Of a DNA stretch of 40,794 bases, positions 1 to 6,958 are shown one piece after another (position 1 is the stretch's first letter; the number at the start of each line of letters is the position of its first letter). The position numbers and the translations under genes were made by a program. Below the pieces are notes generated by a model. The model had not been told where the DNA came from and did no database searches. It saw only the letters and a list, made by a program, of their open reading frames with translations. The stretch is from Pseudoselenomonas ruminantium (GTDB taxonomy: Bacteria; Bacillota; Negativicutes; Selenomonadales; Selenomonadaceae): NCBI RefSeq assembly GCF_900142515.1, contig NZ_FRBC01000027.1, forward strand, positions 1 through 40,794. The letters are read 5' to 3'.

Positions 1-279
1 GATTTCCTTTGCAAAGAATGCCGCTGCTTTTTTTAGGAAAAGATTCTCCTTTCTAAGTTCTTCCATTTCCTTTCTGAGCTTACGTATTTCTTTCATGGAG
101 TCGTATTCATTCTGGCTTTCAGGATTGTTCTGGCATTCTTCGCGAAATTCGTTGCACCAGTTGATAATGCTGGCTTTTGACACTCCATACTCTTCAATGA
201 TGCTTCTTATAGATCGGCCTTCTTCAAGCCGAAGGCGGACAATCTGCTTTTTAAATGTTTCGTCGTAATGTTGTGGCAT
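1..279 (-). CDS. IS3-family transposase OrfA, partial
   Basis: The 93 visible codons begin MPQHYDETFKKQIVRLR and contain an N-terminal helix-turn-helix (roughly residues 8-40, with GRSIRSIIEEYGVSKASI as recognition region), followed by a leucine-zipper-like coiled coil rich in KE repeats ending in FLKKAAAFFA. This is the standard OrfA layout of IS3-family elements; OrfA binds the IS ends and is joined to the DDE catalytic OrfB by programmed frameshifting. The start ATG at 279 is preceded by a GGAGG-type site on the minus strand (CTTGGAGG upstream). The C-terminus and OrfB are cut off by the window edge. Confidence 0.85.
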   Translation of the reverse strand, partial: MPQHYDETFKKQIVRLRLEEGRSIRSIIEEYGVSKASIINWCNEFREECQNNPESQNEYDSMKEIRKLRKEMEELRKENLFLKKAAAFFAKEI

Positions 280-340
280 AATAAAACCTCCAAGGATATT
301 ATATTTTATTAGTCACTGGTGTTACAACTTTAGTTTATCA
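1..340 (-). mobile_element. IS3-family insertion sequence, partial (runs off left edge)
   Basis: Only the upstream end of the element is present: the first transposase frame plus about 60 bases of terminal sequence. The outer boundary is placed near 340 because read on the minus strand the sequence there starts with TG, as IS3-family ends do, and continues as TGATAAACTAAAGTTGTAAC. The opposite end lies outside the window, so neither the inverted repeats nor a target duplication can be checked. It is a different IS from the copies at 7824 and 26085. Confidence 0.55.
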
Positions 341-403
341 CTTCAAATCTTGTAATAACCCCAGTAAATCTAAGACTACAGGTTTCAGCAAAATACACCA
401 AAA

Positions 404-425
404 CATAACTTCCGATAATTTATAC
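404..425 (+). other. attL core of the integrated prophage
   Basis: A 22-base sequence starting CATAACTTCCGATAA and ending TTTATAC is repeated exactly at 10319-10340. The two copies bracket all the phage-type genes, and the integrase gene lies immediately inside this copy with its 3' end facing it, the usual arrangement for an attachment site. In the right-hand copy the core is the left arm plus the 7-base spacer of a palindrome; here the right arm is replaced by element sequence (CTAGTGAG). Confidence 0.8.
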
Positions 426-433
426 CTAGTGAG

Positions 434-478
434 AAAACGCCTATAATCCTTGATTTTACTGGGGTTATAGGCGTTTTT
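434..478. terminator. Bidirectional hairpin terminator at the end of the integrase gene
   Basis: AAAACGCCTATAA (434-446) pairs with TTATAGGCGTTTT (465-477), leaving a loop of about 18 bases, with T-runs on both strands. It overlaps the integrase stop codon at 465-467, so it would terminate integrase transcription on the minus strand and block read-through entering from the host side. Confidence 0.65.
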
Positions 479-1663
479 GTCTGCAATTTGTCTGCATGAT
501 TTCATGGAAGAGCGAAGCCGTATCTCGGTCCATTTTCTTGGTAGCGTGGGTGTATACCTGCTCCGTGAGTTGTGTGGTAGACTGCCCCAGACGATTGGCA
601 ACACCTTTTATGGATACCCCGGCTTCGACCAGGAGCGTGGCGTGGGTATGCCGGAAGGAATGCGAGTTGTATCCTTTGGCATTCAATTGCTTCCTCATGC
701 AGTCTACGGAGTAGGAGTGCCCGTCGGATCTGGTGCAGACTAAATCGACTCTGGCCAGCGGCCCATGTGGCAGCCCTTTGGACATATTGCGTATCGTGCT
801 GTCTGGCTCTTCGTAGACATATACATAATGCTCCCCATAGGCCAGCTCCTGCTCAGCCTGGGTGGCTTTCCAGCTGGACAGTTCCCCGACCAGTTCCGGC
901 GTTATGGTAAAGGTGCGCTGACTGCTGCGGGTCTTGGGCGGGGTAAGGCAATACTTCTTATCCTTGGCGATATAGCGGATCTGCTTGTTCACAGATATGG
1001 TCATCTGCTTCAAGTCAATGTCCTGCCATCTAAGGCCCGCTACTTCAGCCACACGCATCCCCGTATTGTAAAGCAGCAGGGTAGGGATGTGCATGACATG
1101 GCCCCTTGGAAAAGCTTCCATAAGTGCAGCAAATTCCTGGGGCGCTATTATCCTGCGCTTGACCAGATCACGCGGCGCAGTGCGCGGTACCTTAATATAC
1201 AAGGCAGGGTTTGACTGTATCAAGTTGCTGGGGTACACGGCATAGTTGAGGGCCTGCCGCAGGATGGCCAGGATAAGCTTTAATGATTTCTGGGCCAGCC
1301 CCTTGCGCGTTAATTGCCGCATCCAACTATCTAGTATGGCTGGGGTTAAGACCTGTATGTCAATATCGCCCAAGAGCGGAGTGACATGATATTTAATCAT
1401 CTTTTGGTACTGGGATAGGGTAGAAGCCCGAACATTAACTGCAGCCACGCCATGCAGCCAGAGTCCTTTAGTGTTATATGGTCGCTGACAATACCAATGT
1501 TGCCATGTTTGAAATCTGCGTAAGCCTCTACACCGGCATTATATGCCGCTTCCTTTGTCTTGAAGCCGCCTTTTTCCACAGTCTTTCTTTTGCCATTGAC
1601 CTGACCTGCCTCAAAAATATAGCTGTATGTCCGGCCGCGCTTGCGTGTTCTGATTGTGGCCAT
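465..1663 (-). pseudogene. Prophage tyrosine integrase, split by a frameshift
   Basis: Two frames together make one phage integrase. The 1397-1663 frame encodes the N-terminal arm-type DNA-binding domain (MATIRTRKRGRTYSYIFEAG, then GGFKTKEAA). The 465-1448 frame gives the core-binding domain (VRASTLSQYQKMIKYHVTPL) and the catalytic domain with Arg in NTGMRVAEVAGLRW, HxxR in HSFRHTHA, and the Tyr nucleophile in EQVYTHAT. The reading frame is lost between about 1440 and 1475, just before the core-binding domain, so intact integrase is not made unless this is a sequencing error or a recoding site. Integrase would catalyse site-specific insertion and excision at the flanking 22-bp cores. An ATG at 1663 follows a plausible AAGGAG site. 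All catalytic residues are intact, suggesting recent damage. Confidence 0.8.
476..496 (+). repeat. Integrase arm-type direct repeats, left end (2 copies of TTTGTCTGCA)
   Basis: TTTGTCTGCA occurs at 476-485 and 487-496, overlapping the 3' end of the integrase gene. The same decamer occurs at 10172-10181 and 10193-10202, with a near-copy at 10204-10213, just inside the right attachment core. Short direct repeats on both sides of the core are the expected arm-type binding sites for the integrase N-terminal domain. Confidence 0.65.
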
Positions 1664-1700
1664 ATAATCAACTCCTTAAATCCAGTTCTTTTCAAGAGTG

Positions 1701-1709
1701 ATTATACCA
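1701..1709 (-). promoter_or_regulatory. Extended -10 promoter for the integrase
   Basis: On the minus strand TGGTATAAT is a perfect extended -10 element about 38 bases upstream of the integrase ATG. No convincing -35 is seen. An inverted repeat ATTCCTG (1725-1731)/CAGGAAT (1742-1748) lies between this promoter and the divergent hicA promoter and may be an operator. Confidence 0.45.
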
Positions 1710-1753
1710 CGGAGCAGGCAAGCCATTCCTGTGCCGATGCGCAGGAATAAATA

Positions 1754-1782
1754 TTGACACGTAACAAAATACGTACTAAAAT
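1754..1782 (+). promoter_or_regulatory. hicAB promoter with embedded inverted repeat
   Basis: A consensus -35 (TTGACA, 1754-1759) is separated by 17 bases from a near-consensus -10 (TAAAAT, 1777-1782). The spacer contains the inverted repeat ACGTA (1759-1763)/TACGT (1770-1774). HicB antitoxins commonly autoregulate by binding inverted repeats at their own promoter, so this is the likely operator. Confidence 0.65.
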
Positions 1783-1802
1783 ATAGGCATAGGGGGAAGA
1801 CA

Positions 1803-1997
1803 ATGAAAAGCTACTCTTCAAGGGAAGTTCTCAAAATGCTTCTGGATGACGGCTGGTATGAGGTAAACTGTGTTGGTGATCATCACCAATTCAAACATCC
1901 GATAAAGCCGGGTAGGGTTACCCTGCGGCACCCGGTCAAAGACTTGGGTATCCGAGATTTGAGAAGCATTGCGAAACAGTCTGGGCTTAGTTTCTAA
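1803..1997 (+). CDS. hicA: HicA-family mRNA interferase toxin
   Basis: This 64-residue protein has the whole HicA (YcfA-like) fold: a short N-terminal helix with SSREVLKMLLDDGWYE, the G-D-H-H-Q-F catalytic segment (around residues 24-29, with the conserved His), and a C-terminal strand-helix R-H-P...IRDLRSIAKQSGL. HicA toxins cleave mRNA independently of translation. The gene is followed after 37 bases by hicB, the usual toxin-first order. It sits inside the prophage next to the integrase, where such modules stabilise mobile DNA. The ATG at 1803 follows AGGGGGAAGACA. Confidence 0.9.
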   Translation: MKSYSSREVLKMLLDDGWYEVNCVGDHHQFKHPIKPGRVTLRHPVKDLGIRDLRSIAKQSGLSF

Positions 1998-2034
1998 GCC
2001 CTTCCCCTTATTATATTGAAAGTGGGGGAGTATC

Positions 2035-2454
2035 ATGAAAATGCCTGATTTTTACCGCTATCATGCCATCTTTACCTATGAAGATGATGGCGTGAATGTC
2101 GTATTCCCGGATTTGCCGGGATGCATCACCTTCGGCAAGGATGAGGAAGAAGCAATCCGCATGGCCAAAGAAGCTGTCTCCCTGCATATATATGGCATGG
2201 AGCAGGACAAAGAGCCTATACCTGAGCCGTCCAGCATGAAAAAGCTGGCGGAAGAGGAAGCGCTGGAGCCAAACGAGTCATTTTACCTCGTCGAGGCTTT
2301 CATGCCGCCGTTCCGAGAAAAGCAAAACAAGCGGTTTGTGAAGAAAACCCTGTCCATCCCGTACTGGCTCAACGTCGAGGCTGAACGTCAGGGGATTAAC
2401 TTCTCACATACGCTACAGAATGCGATTAAACAGCAACTAAATATTGCAACGTGA
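2035..2454 (+). CDS. hicB: HicB-family antitoxin
   Basis: The 139-residue protein has the HicB N-terminal partial RNase H-like fold (YHAIFTYEDDGVNVVFPDLP, then GCITFGKDEEEAIRMAKEA) and a C-terminal DNA-binding tail (VKKTLSIPYWLNVEAERQGI) typical of ribbon-helix-helix or HTH antitoxins. It should bind and silence HicA through the N-terminal domain and repress the hicAB promoter through the tail. It is translated from an ATG preceded by GTGGGGGAGTATC and ends just before a hairpin terminator. Confidence 0.9.
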   Translation: MKMPDFYRYHAIFTYEDDGVNVVFPDLPGCITFGKDEEEAIRMAKEAVSLHIYGMEQDKEPIPEPSSMKKLAEEEALEPNESFYLVEAFMPPFREKQNKRFVKKTLSIPYWLNVEAERQGINFSHTLQNAIKQQLNIAT

Positions 2455-2460
2455 AAAAAA

Positions 2461-2489
2461 GCCGTCCCAGTCGTGGGGCGGCTTGTTTT
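2461..2489 (+). terminator. hicAB terminator
   Basis: GCCGTCCC (2461-2468) pairs with GGGGCGGC (2475-2482) around the loop AGTCGT and is followed by TTGTTTTA. It lies between convergent hicB and the adenine methylase gene and slightly overlaps the end of the latter. Confidence 0.7.
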
Positions 2490-3360
2490 AATCTTCAAAG
2501 ATAACTTTGTCGAAGGATTCAACTGTGGTTATAGAGCTATGGAAGAAGAGTTCTTGCTCTCGTCGTTTCTGTGTGGCCATGTATTGGAGAGTATAGCGTT
2601 TGATTTCGATATCGGCGCCATAAATCTCTTCAATTTTAGGAGTGTTATCATAAGTAACAATCCAATGGTAGCCCTGCATTGTGCGTATGGCCATAGCCAA
2701 ATCGCTATGCTTCTCATCATCAAAAGCATTCTTATACAAGTTTTTGCCTTGCTGATAGTAGGGGGGGTCAAAGAAGGTGAAAAGCTTATCGGCTGGCTGA
2801 TGAAGAAGCACATCACGAATCAAATCTACTGCATCAAGATGATGTAGCTCAATACGAGCACGCTTATCAGCTATCTTGCGAATCTTTGCGGATAGCGTTT
2901 TTTTATTGAAACGACAATCAACAAGATACTTGCCGGTCTGCTCCATACCGCCGATAGGGCCGCCAGTGATTATACCGGAACGATTGGTGCGATTCAAGAA
3001 GAAGGCGGCAAAGGCCAGTTCAAAAGAGTAATCTTCAGAGTCTCGGAGTTTATCGTAGATTTGTCGCTGCTGGTGCCAGGTCTCCATGGACACATTGACG
3101 TTCTCAATGGCGTTGAGCAGTCTCTCTGTATCTTGGAGAATTGCGTGCCATATTGAGTAGATGGCTGTGTCCAGGTCATTCAAGATGACAGAACTTACTC
3201 GATTCTTCAACAGGAGAGACATGGCCACGCCAGCGCCCCCCGAGAACGGCTCACAGTAAATCGTGTCGTTGATGTTGTTCAGTTGGATTGTATGATACAC
3301 GAAATCGGTAAGCTGAGATTTCCCACCTGGATATCTAAGTGGGGTATTAGTGCTGGGCAT
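2488..3360 (-). CDS. D12-class adenine-specific DNA methyltransferase (Dam-like)
   Basis: The 290-residue protein carries the signature motifs of the MethyltransfD12 family: RYPGGK at residues 9-14, the SAM-binding EPFSGGAG at 37-44, and the catalytic DPPY at 198-201 (FTFFDPPYYQQG). Such enzymes transfer a methyl group from S-adenosylmethionine to adenine N6, typically in GATC for phage Dam proteins; the specificity cannot be read here. The start ATG at 3360 follows a strong AGGAGGTGATACC. It is the last gene of the minus-strand lysogeny operon, 23 bases behind the ATPase gene, but its base composition is more balanced. No partner endonuclease is seen, so an orphan phage methylase (protection or regulation) is likeliest. 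Confidence 0.88.
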   Translation of the reverse strand: MPSTNTPLRYPGGKSQLTDFVYHTIQLNNINDTIYCEPFSGGAGVAMSLLLKNRVSSVILNDLDTAIYSIWHAILQDTERLLNAIENVNVSMETWHQQRQIYDKLRDSEDYSFELAFAAFFLNRTNRSGIITGGPIGGMEQTGKYLVDCRFNKKTLSAKIRKIADKRARIELHHLDAVDLIRDVLLHQPADKLFTFFDPPYYQQGKNLYKNAFDDEKHSDLAMAIRTMQGYHWIVTYDNTPKIEEIYGADIEIKRYTLQYMATQKRREQELFFHSSITTVESFDKVIFED

Positions 3361-3383
3361 GGTATCACCTCCTAAATGTCATT

Positions 3384-5276
3384 TTAACATTTATCAAGCC
3401 AATTATCAAATTTTTCAATAGCAGAATTAGGGATTTTTATTTGCGGTGGTATTTTGTTGAATTTTTTTACAAAATTAGTTATAAAATCTTTCACTAAATC
3501 TAAGTTATTGTGGATCCAGCAGTGATATAATTTTTTGTTTTGTCTCCCCCAAACAAGGAGGGATGATTGTTCGTTAAACCATTTTTTAAAATATTGTATT
3601 TTTTCCTTTTTATCATCATCATCGTCTGGTATATAGATTAAATCAGGATAATCTTTAAAGCACATTTGATAATTGTATCCACCAATTGAACTGTCCCAAA
3701 ACGGACATTTTTCGGTATGGAGGAAATTATACATCATCACCTCTATAGGTAATTTCCCTGGTAGAGCTAAAATGTTATTTTTATTATTTGGAACTTGTTT
3801 ATACATATCAGGGTCAACTATATAAAAAATTTTTTTAAATTCTGGTATATTTCTTGAAGCTAATCTGCACAACACATCAGCCGGCAAACTGATATCTTGC
3901 TTATCATTGTTTTCGTAAGTGCTTGTATTAATATAATCTTTGAAATAGTTATTTGTTATGGCGTTGAAAAAATTCGATGCGACAGTATCTTCGAACAATA
4001 AAGTGGTTGTCTTTTTTTGAGATACAACGGCATTTATTTCTGCAATTATACTTTCATACGTTGCGCCACAGTCAGATAAGATGTTTCCATTCCGTCTAAA
4101 AAGGGAAACAATAGTAGATTCATTTTTGTATTTATGCGAACATAATTCTATCATTTTTGTTGAATGTGTAGTGCAAATGATTTGTAAATCGTAATCCTTT
4201 GCAGATTGGATTAATACCTTGATAAGGTTTTCTTGTGCAACTGTATGAAGCGTTGCATCGACTTCATCGATTAGCAAGATACCGCCTCGATATTTTTCAC
4301 CTAGTTTTATTTTTAAACGACGAAATGATAAAATTGCTGATAATATTTGTCCTATATTATCTTGCCCTGCTGAATTAGCTTCAGCATCGTAAAACTCACT
4401 CTCACATGCTAAAAAATCTTTTGTATCGCTGGATATAAATTCTGGGGTTATATTTTCAGGAATAAGAGTTATTTGTTTTTGCCATTTTGCATATAGATTC
4501 ATTTCTTCTATTGACAAAGAATAATTGGGGTCAACTTCTATTTTTTCGCTATTTGCAAGAGGGTATAAACGATTTAATCCTAGATAGATTAACGGGTGAG
4601 GATAATTGCCTTCACCTGCATTTCGTGTTTTCCCTGTAACGAATCGTATTTTGTTATCGGTTTGATCTGTTCGTTTTTTCATTGTGATAGGCAATTTTAG
4701 TTCGCCGAGTTTACTTTCTAAAACAATGTTGTAGGCGTAGTCATTAGTTTCGGGGGCGTCATATTTATACGACATACGAAATATTTCTGAGTACTCTGTC
4801 TCATAAGGGCAATTTAAAATGGTTTTTTGTTTTGATTTATTGATTTCATTGTATGAAGGTGTATAGATTTTCCATTGCTTTGAAAATTCGAATGGTTGAG
4901 CAATCATTCCTAATAATGTTGATTTTGATGTAGCGTTTTGACCAACTATTAATGTAAGAATATCATTTAGGTATATGTGAGATTCGGGGGCAAATTTTCT
5001 AAATGATTTTATTGTTAACGATTTGATTTTTAAAGTGTCATTTAATATTAATTTAGGTTGTTTTGACAAGATATTTGCTTTGGATTTATTAATTATTTCA
5101 TCTGGCAAATCGTCAGGATTAGTTTGAAAATAATCTTGAATCAATTTATATTCTTTTTCATTTATTGTAGACATATAACTTTTTTTTGAAATATTAAATT
5201 CGCTTAAAATAGACAGGATGATTTGATTTGTTGTGTGAAATTTTTTAGCAACATCATATATTCGATATGTTTTCAT
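3384..5276 (-). CDS. OLD-like ATPase/TOPRIM protein with N-terminal IF2-N-like domain
   Basis: Counted from the ATG at 5276 (630 residues), the protein has three regions. Residues about 2-50 (YRIYDVAKKF, later ISKKSYMST) match the translation initiation factor IF-2 N-terminal domain pattern. Residues about 83-390 form an SMC/ABC-type ATPase: degenerate Walker A GQNATSKST (112-120, Ser replacing the last Gly), a signature-like SAGQDN (302-307), Walker B ILLIDEVDATLH (333-344) and switch His in TTHS (369-372). Residues about 425-500 look like TOPRIM: acidic E429 in LLFEDTVA and DPD at 488-490. This is the overcoming-lysogenization-defect (OLD) architecture: ATP-regulated nuclease. It follows the protease gene by 55 bases. 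AAGGAG lies 13 bases before this ATG; a TTG at 5288 is too close to it. The gene is markedly A+T-rich, suggesting separate acquisition. Function as phage defence is inference. Confidence 0.75.
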   Translation of the reverse strand: MKTYRIYDVAKKFHTTNQIILSILSEFNISKKSYMSTINEKEYKLIQDYFQTNPDDLPDEIINKSKANILSKQPKLILNDTLKIKSLTIKSFRKFAPESHIYLNDILTLIVGQNATSKSTLLGMIAQPFEFSKQWKIYTPSYNEINKSKQKTILNCPYETEYSEIFRMSYKYDAPETNDYAYNIVLESKLGELKLPITMKKRTDQTDNKIRFVTGKTRNAGEGNYPHPLIYLGLNRLYPLANSEKIEVDPNYSLSIEEMNLYAKWQKQITLIPENITPEFISSDTKDFLACESEFYDAEANSAGQDNIGQILSAILSFRRLKIKLGEKYRGGILLIDEVDATLHTVAQENLIKVLIQSAKDYDLQIICTTHSTKMIELCSHKYKNESTIVSLFRRNGNILSDCGATYESIIAEINAVVSQKKTTTLLFEDTVASNFFNAITNNYFKDYINTSTYENNDKQDISLPADVLCRLASRNIPEFKKIFYIVDPDMYKQVPNNKNNILALPGKLPIEVMMYNFLHTEKCPFWDSSIGGYNYQMCFKDYPDLIYIPDDDDDKKEKIQYFKKWFNEQSSLLVWGRQNKKLYHCWIHNNLDLVKDFITNFVKKFNKIPPQIKIPNSAIEKFDNWLDKC

Positions 5277-5331
5277 AAAGTATAACAAGCTCCTTTATAT
5301 ATAGTTGTATTTTATTCTATGTTTTTGATTT

Positions 5332-6141
5332 TTATTTGCAACGGGATTCAAGCAAAGGCACAAAGTCATTAAGACATTGCGCACTTATAGCTTTGCCAAT
5401 TCCGTAGGGGATATACGCATTAACTTTTTGAGGTTCTTCTCCATCTTTGGGGATAGTTATGCCTTGTACTTTTGACGTGTTGCCAGCGCAAAAAATACCG
5501 ATAAGGCGTGCTTGGTCTACTTTGGTGAGTTGCCCGTTAGGTAGTTCTCTCCAAATACTGTCGTATGCAATGATAGGAGAACCGCTGGAGCCTGGGGCGC
5601 AGCCGATATCGACAAGGAATGCTCTCTCGCCGTTAAATTTCTTCGCGGGCGGAGTGGCAGTAATACCATGACGGCATAGTGGGGTATTATTGACTACGTC
5701 AATCTGCCCATTTGGGTATCCAACCATAACGATGTTATGCATAACGGATATTTCCCTGAGCTCATCTGTTGTCGGCATAGTCTCCTTATCAAAAGATCTG
5801 TAATCATAATTGATGCCTATCTGAGCATGTTCGTCCATAGATCCACCGATAGGCACAATGGCAAGGTCAACCTTGGAATCCGGGTGTGTGATGATATTGT
5901 CCTTTTGCAAAAACATTGTCCAGCAAGCAGTCTGCACTTCATCTGATTCCAAATCTAGCGCAATATAGCAATTTACAATATGCGCATCTTCTAATACATG
6001 CCTATTAGATACCAAGACCATAGCTTTTCTGCCTTTTAGATCAAAAGTATAAAAGAATGCAGTACCAGCCCTATGACGTTCTTGGTTCGTAATTACATCG
6101 AGTTTGACGGTCGTTAAAAGTAATTCGTCAGCCTTAGTCAT
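5332..6141 (-). CDS. Trypsin-like serine protease, coupled to prophage repressor
   Basis: The 269-residue protein has the chymotrypsin-fold triad in order: His48 in LVSNRHVLED, Asp92 in HPDSKVDLAIVPI, and Ser186 in CAPGSSGSPII. No signal peptide or membrane segment is visible, so it should act in the cytoplasm. The ATG at 6141 overlaps the repressor stop (ATGACTAA), which means translational coupling to the repressor; an upstream in-frame ATG at 6174 lies inside the repressor gene and is less likely. Downstream is the OLD-like ATPase gene. Cytoplasmic trypsin-like domains often occur in bacterial conflict systems, where they are activated by a sensor and cleave an effector or a host protein. 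The substrate is unknown; an alternative is processing of the repressor or antirepressor. Confidence 0.8.
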   Translation of the reverse strand: MTKADELLLTTVKLDVITNQERHRAGTAFFYTFDLKGRKAMVLVSNRHVLEDAHIVNCYIALDLESDEVQTACWTMFLQKDNIITHPDSKVDLAIVPIGGSMDEHAQIGINYDYRSFDKETMPTTDELREISVMHNIVMVGYPNGQIDVVNNTPLCRHGITATPPAKKFNGERAFLVDIGCAPGSSGSPIIAYDSIWRELPNGQLTKVDQARLIGIFCAGNTSKVQGITIPKDGEEPQKVNAYIPYGIGKAISAQCLNDFVPLLESRCK

Positions 6142-6553
6142 CTGAATTTGCCTTCTTTCGTAATGAGATTTCAATCATGCTTTTTATGGTTTCTCGGGCT
6201 TTTTCGTCGAGTTGTCGATAATCAGCAAGAAGCTTTTGAGATTCAGTGTCCATTGAATCATCGTCATCATCGAGGGACATATTCTGCCAGCCGCCGGGGG
6301 AGTCGCCGTTGATATCCCCCAGCAGGCCCTTCTGGAAGCCTGTGCCCTGCGGCTCGTCGGTGCGGCCGAGGAGGTAGTCTACGGAGGCGTTGAGCTTGTC
6401 GGCAATTTTTACTAATTCATCATCACGCAGTTGTCGAGTTCCTTTTTCTATGCGACTTAAAACGCTAACATTTATGCCCACAGCGTCGGCTAGTTCTTGT
6501 TGTAGTATATCCTTGTCTTCACGTATATTACGAATGCGTTCTCCGGTAATCAT
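6134..6553 (-). CDS. CI-like phage repressor (XRE family)
   Basis: The first 60 residues form a classic Cro/CI helix-turn-helix (GERIRNIREDKDILQQELAD, with VSVLSRIEKGTRQ as recognition helix). The C-terminal part is acidic and linker-like, ending in a helical ESQKLLADYRQLDEKARETI segment found in many small Firmicute prophage repressors; no LexA-type peptidase domain is present, so release would need the antirepressor. The ATG at 6553 follows AGAGGTGACCGTC and is preferred over an upstream GTG. It faces away from the cro-like gene across four operators and is the first gene of a minus-strand operon with the protease and ATPase. Confidence 0.88.
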   Translation of the reverse strand: MITGERIRNIREDKDILQQELADAVGINVSVLSRIEKGTRQLRDDELVKIADKLNASVDYLLGRTDEPQGTGFQKGLLGDINGDSPGGWQNMSLDDDDDSMDTESQKLLADYRQLDEKARETIKSMIEISLRKKANSDD

Positions 6554-6596
6554 GACGGTCACCTCTTTCTATTATGTCAATTTTTATTATAAGGTA

Positions 6597-6702
6597 ATTT
6601 CTACTGTAGAAATATTTTTTTTCTAAAATGGAAAATAAAATGCTTGACTTTCTGATTTAGAAAGGATATATTATAGGCATGATGACTTTCTGAAATAGAA
6701 AG
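6597..6702. promoter_or_regulatory. Four repressor operators between the divergent ci- and cro-like genes
   Basis: Four 17-base palindromic sites share the half-site TTTCT/AGAAA: 6597-6613 (ATTTCTACTGTAGAAAT, perfect), 6619-6635 (degenerate, TTTCT/GGAAA), 6648-6664 (CTTTCTGATTTAGAAAG) and 6686-6702 (CTTTCTGAAATAGAAAG). Their centres are 22, 29 and 38 bases apart. The third occupies the spacer of the rightward promoter, the fourth the transcript start region. The first adjoins a minus-strand TATAAT that could serve the repressor gene. Confidence 0.8.
6644..6672 (+). promoter_or_regulatory. Rightward lytic promoter (PR-like)
   Basis: TTGACT (6644-6649) and TATATT (6667-6672) are separated by 17 bases. 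The spacer is almost entirely covered by an operator at 6648-6664, so repressor binding would exclude RNA polymerase. It drives the cro-like and antirepressor genes. Confidence 0.75.
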
Positions 6703-6723
6703 TCAAGAAAAGGGGGTGAGTAT

Positions 6724-6954
6724 ATGAGTGACTTCAATCTTGAGTATATTGCTAGACGGAGAAAGGAGTTGAAGCTTTCGTCTATTGAAATGGCCAAGCT
6801 ATTAGGGTTTAGCAATGGCTCAGTATACTGGAAGTACGAACATGGAGTTTATAAATTTAACGCGGATAAGCTCCCGTTGCTGGCTCAGGCTTTGAAATGT
6901 AAGATAAGCCATTTTTATACCTTTAGACTTGCTAAAACAGAAAGTGAGGCATAA
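6724..6954 (+). CDS. Cro-like XRE regulator
   Basis: This 76-residue protein is essentially one helix-turn-helix domain (LEYIARRRKELKLSSIEMAK, then LLGFSNGSVYWKYEHGVYKF). Its size, its position opposite the CI-like repressor across shared operators, and its strong GGGGGTGAG ribosome site fit a Cro-type early regulator that favours lytic development. The following antirepressor gene begins 4 bases after its stop, so the two are co-transcribed and probably co-translated. Confidence 0.8.
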   Translation: MSDFNLEYIARRRKELKLSSIEMAKLLGFSNGSVYWKYEHGVYKFNADKLPLLAQALKCKISHFYTFRLAKTESEA

Positions 6955-6958
6955 CAAT

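Noticed and set aside
2488-3360. A restriction-modification system based on the adenine methylase
   Set aside because: No restriction endonuclease gene lies beside it; the neighbour is the OLD-like ATPase of very different composition.
3384-6553. Known defence types Gabija, Septu, PARIS and retrons
   Set aside because: No UvrD-type helicase, HNH partner, reverse transcriptase or separate TOPRIM effector is present; only the generic OLD-like architecture is supported.
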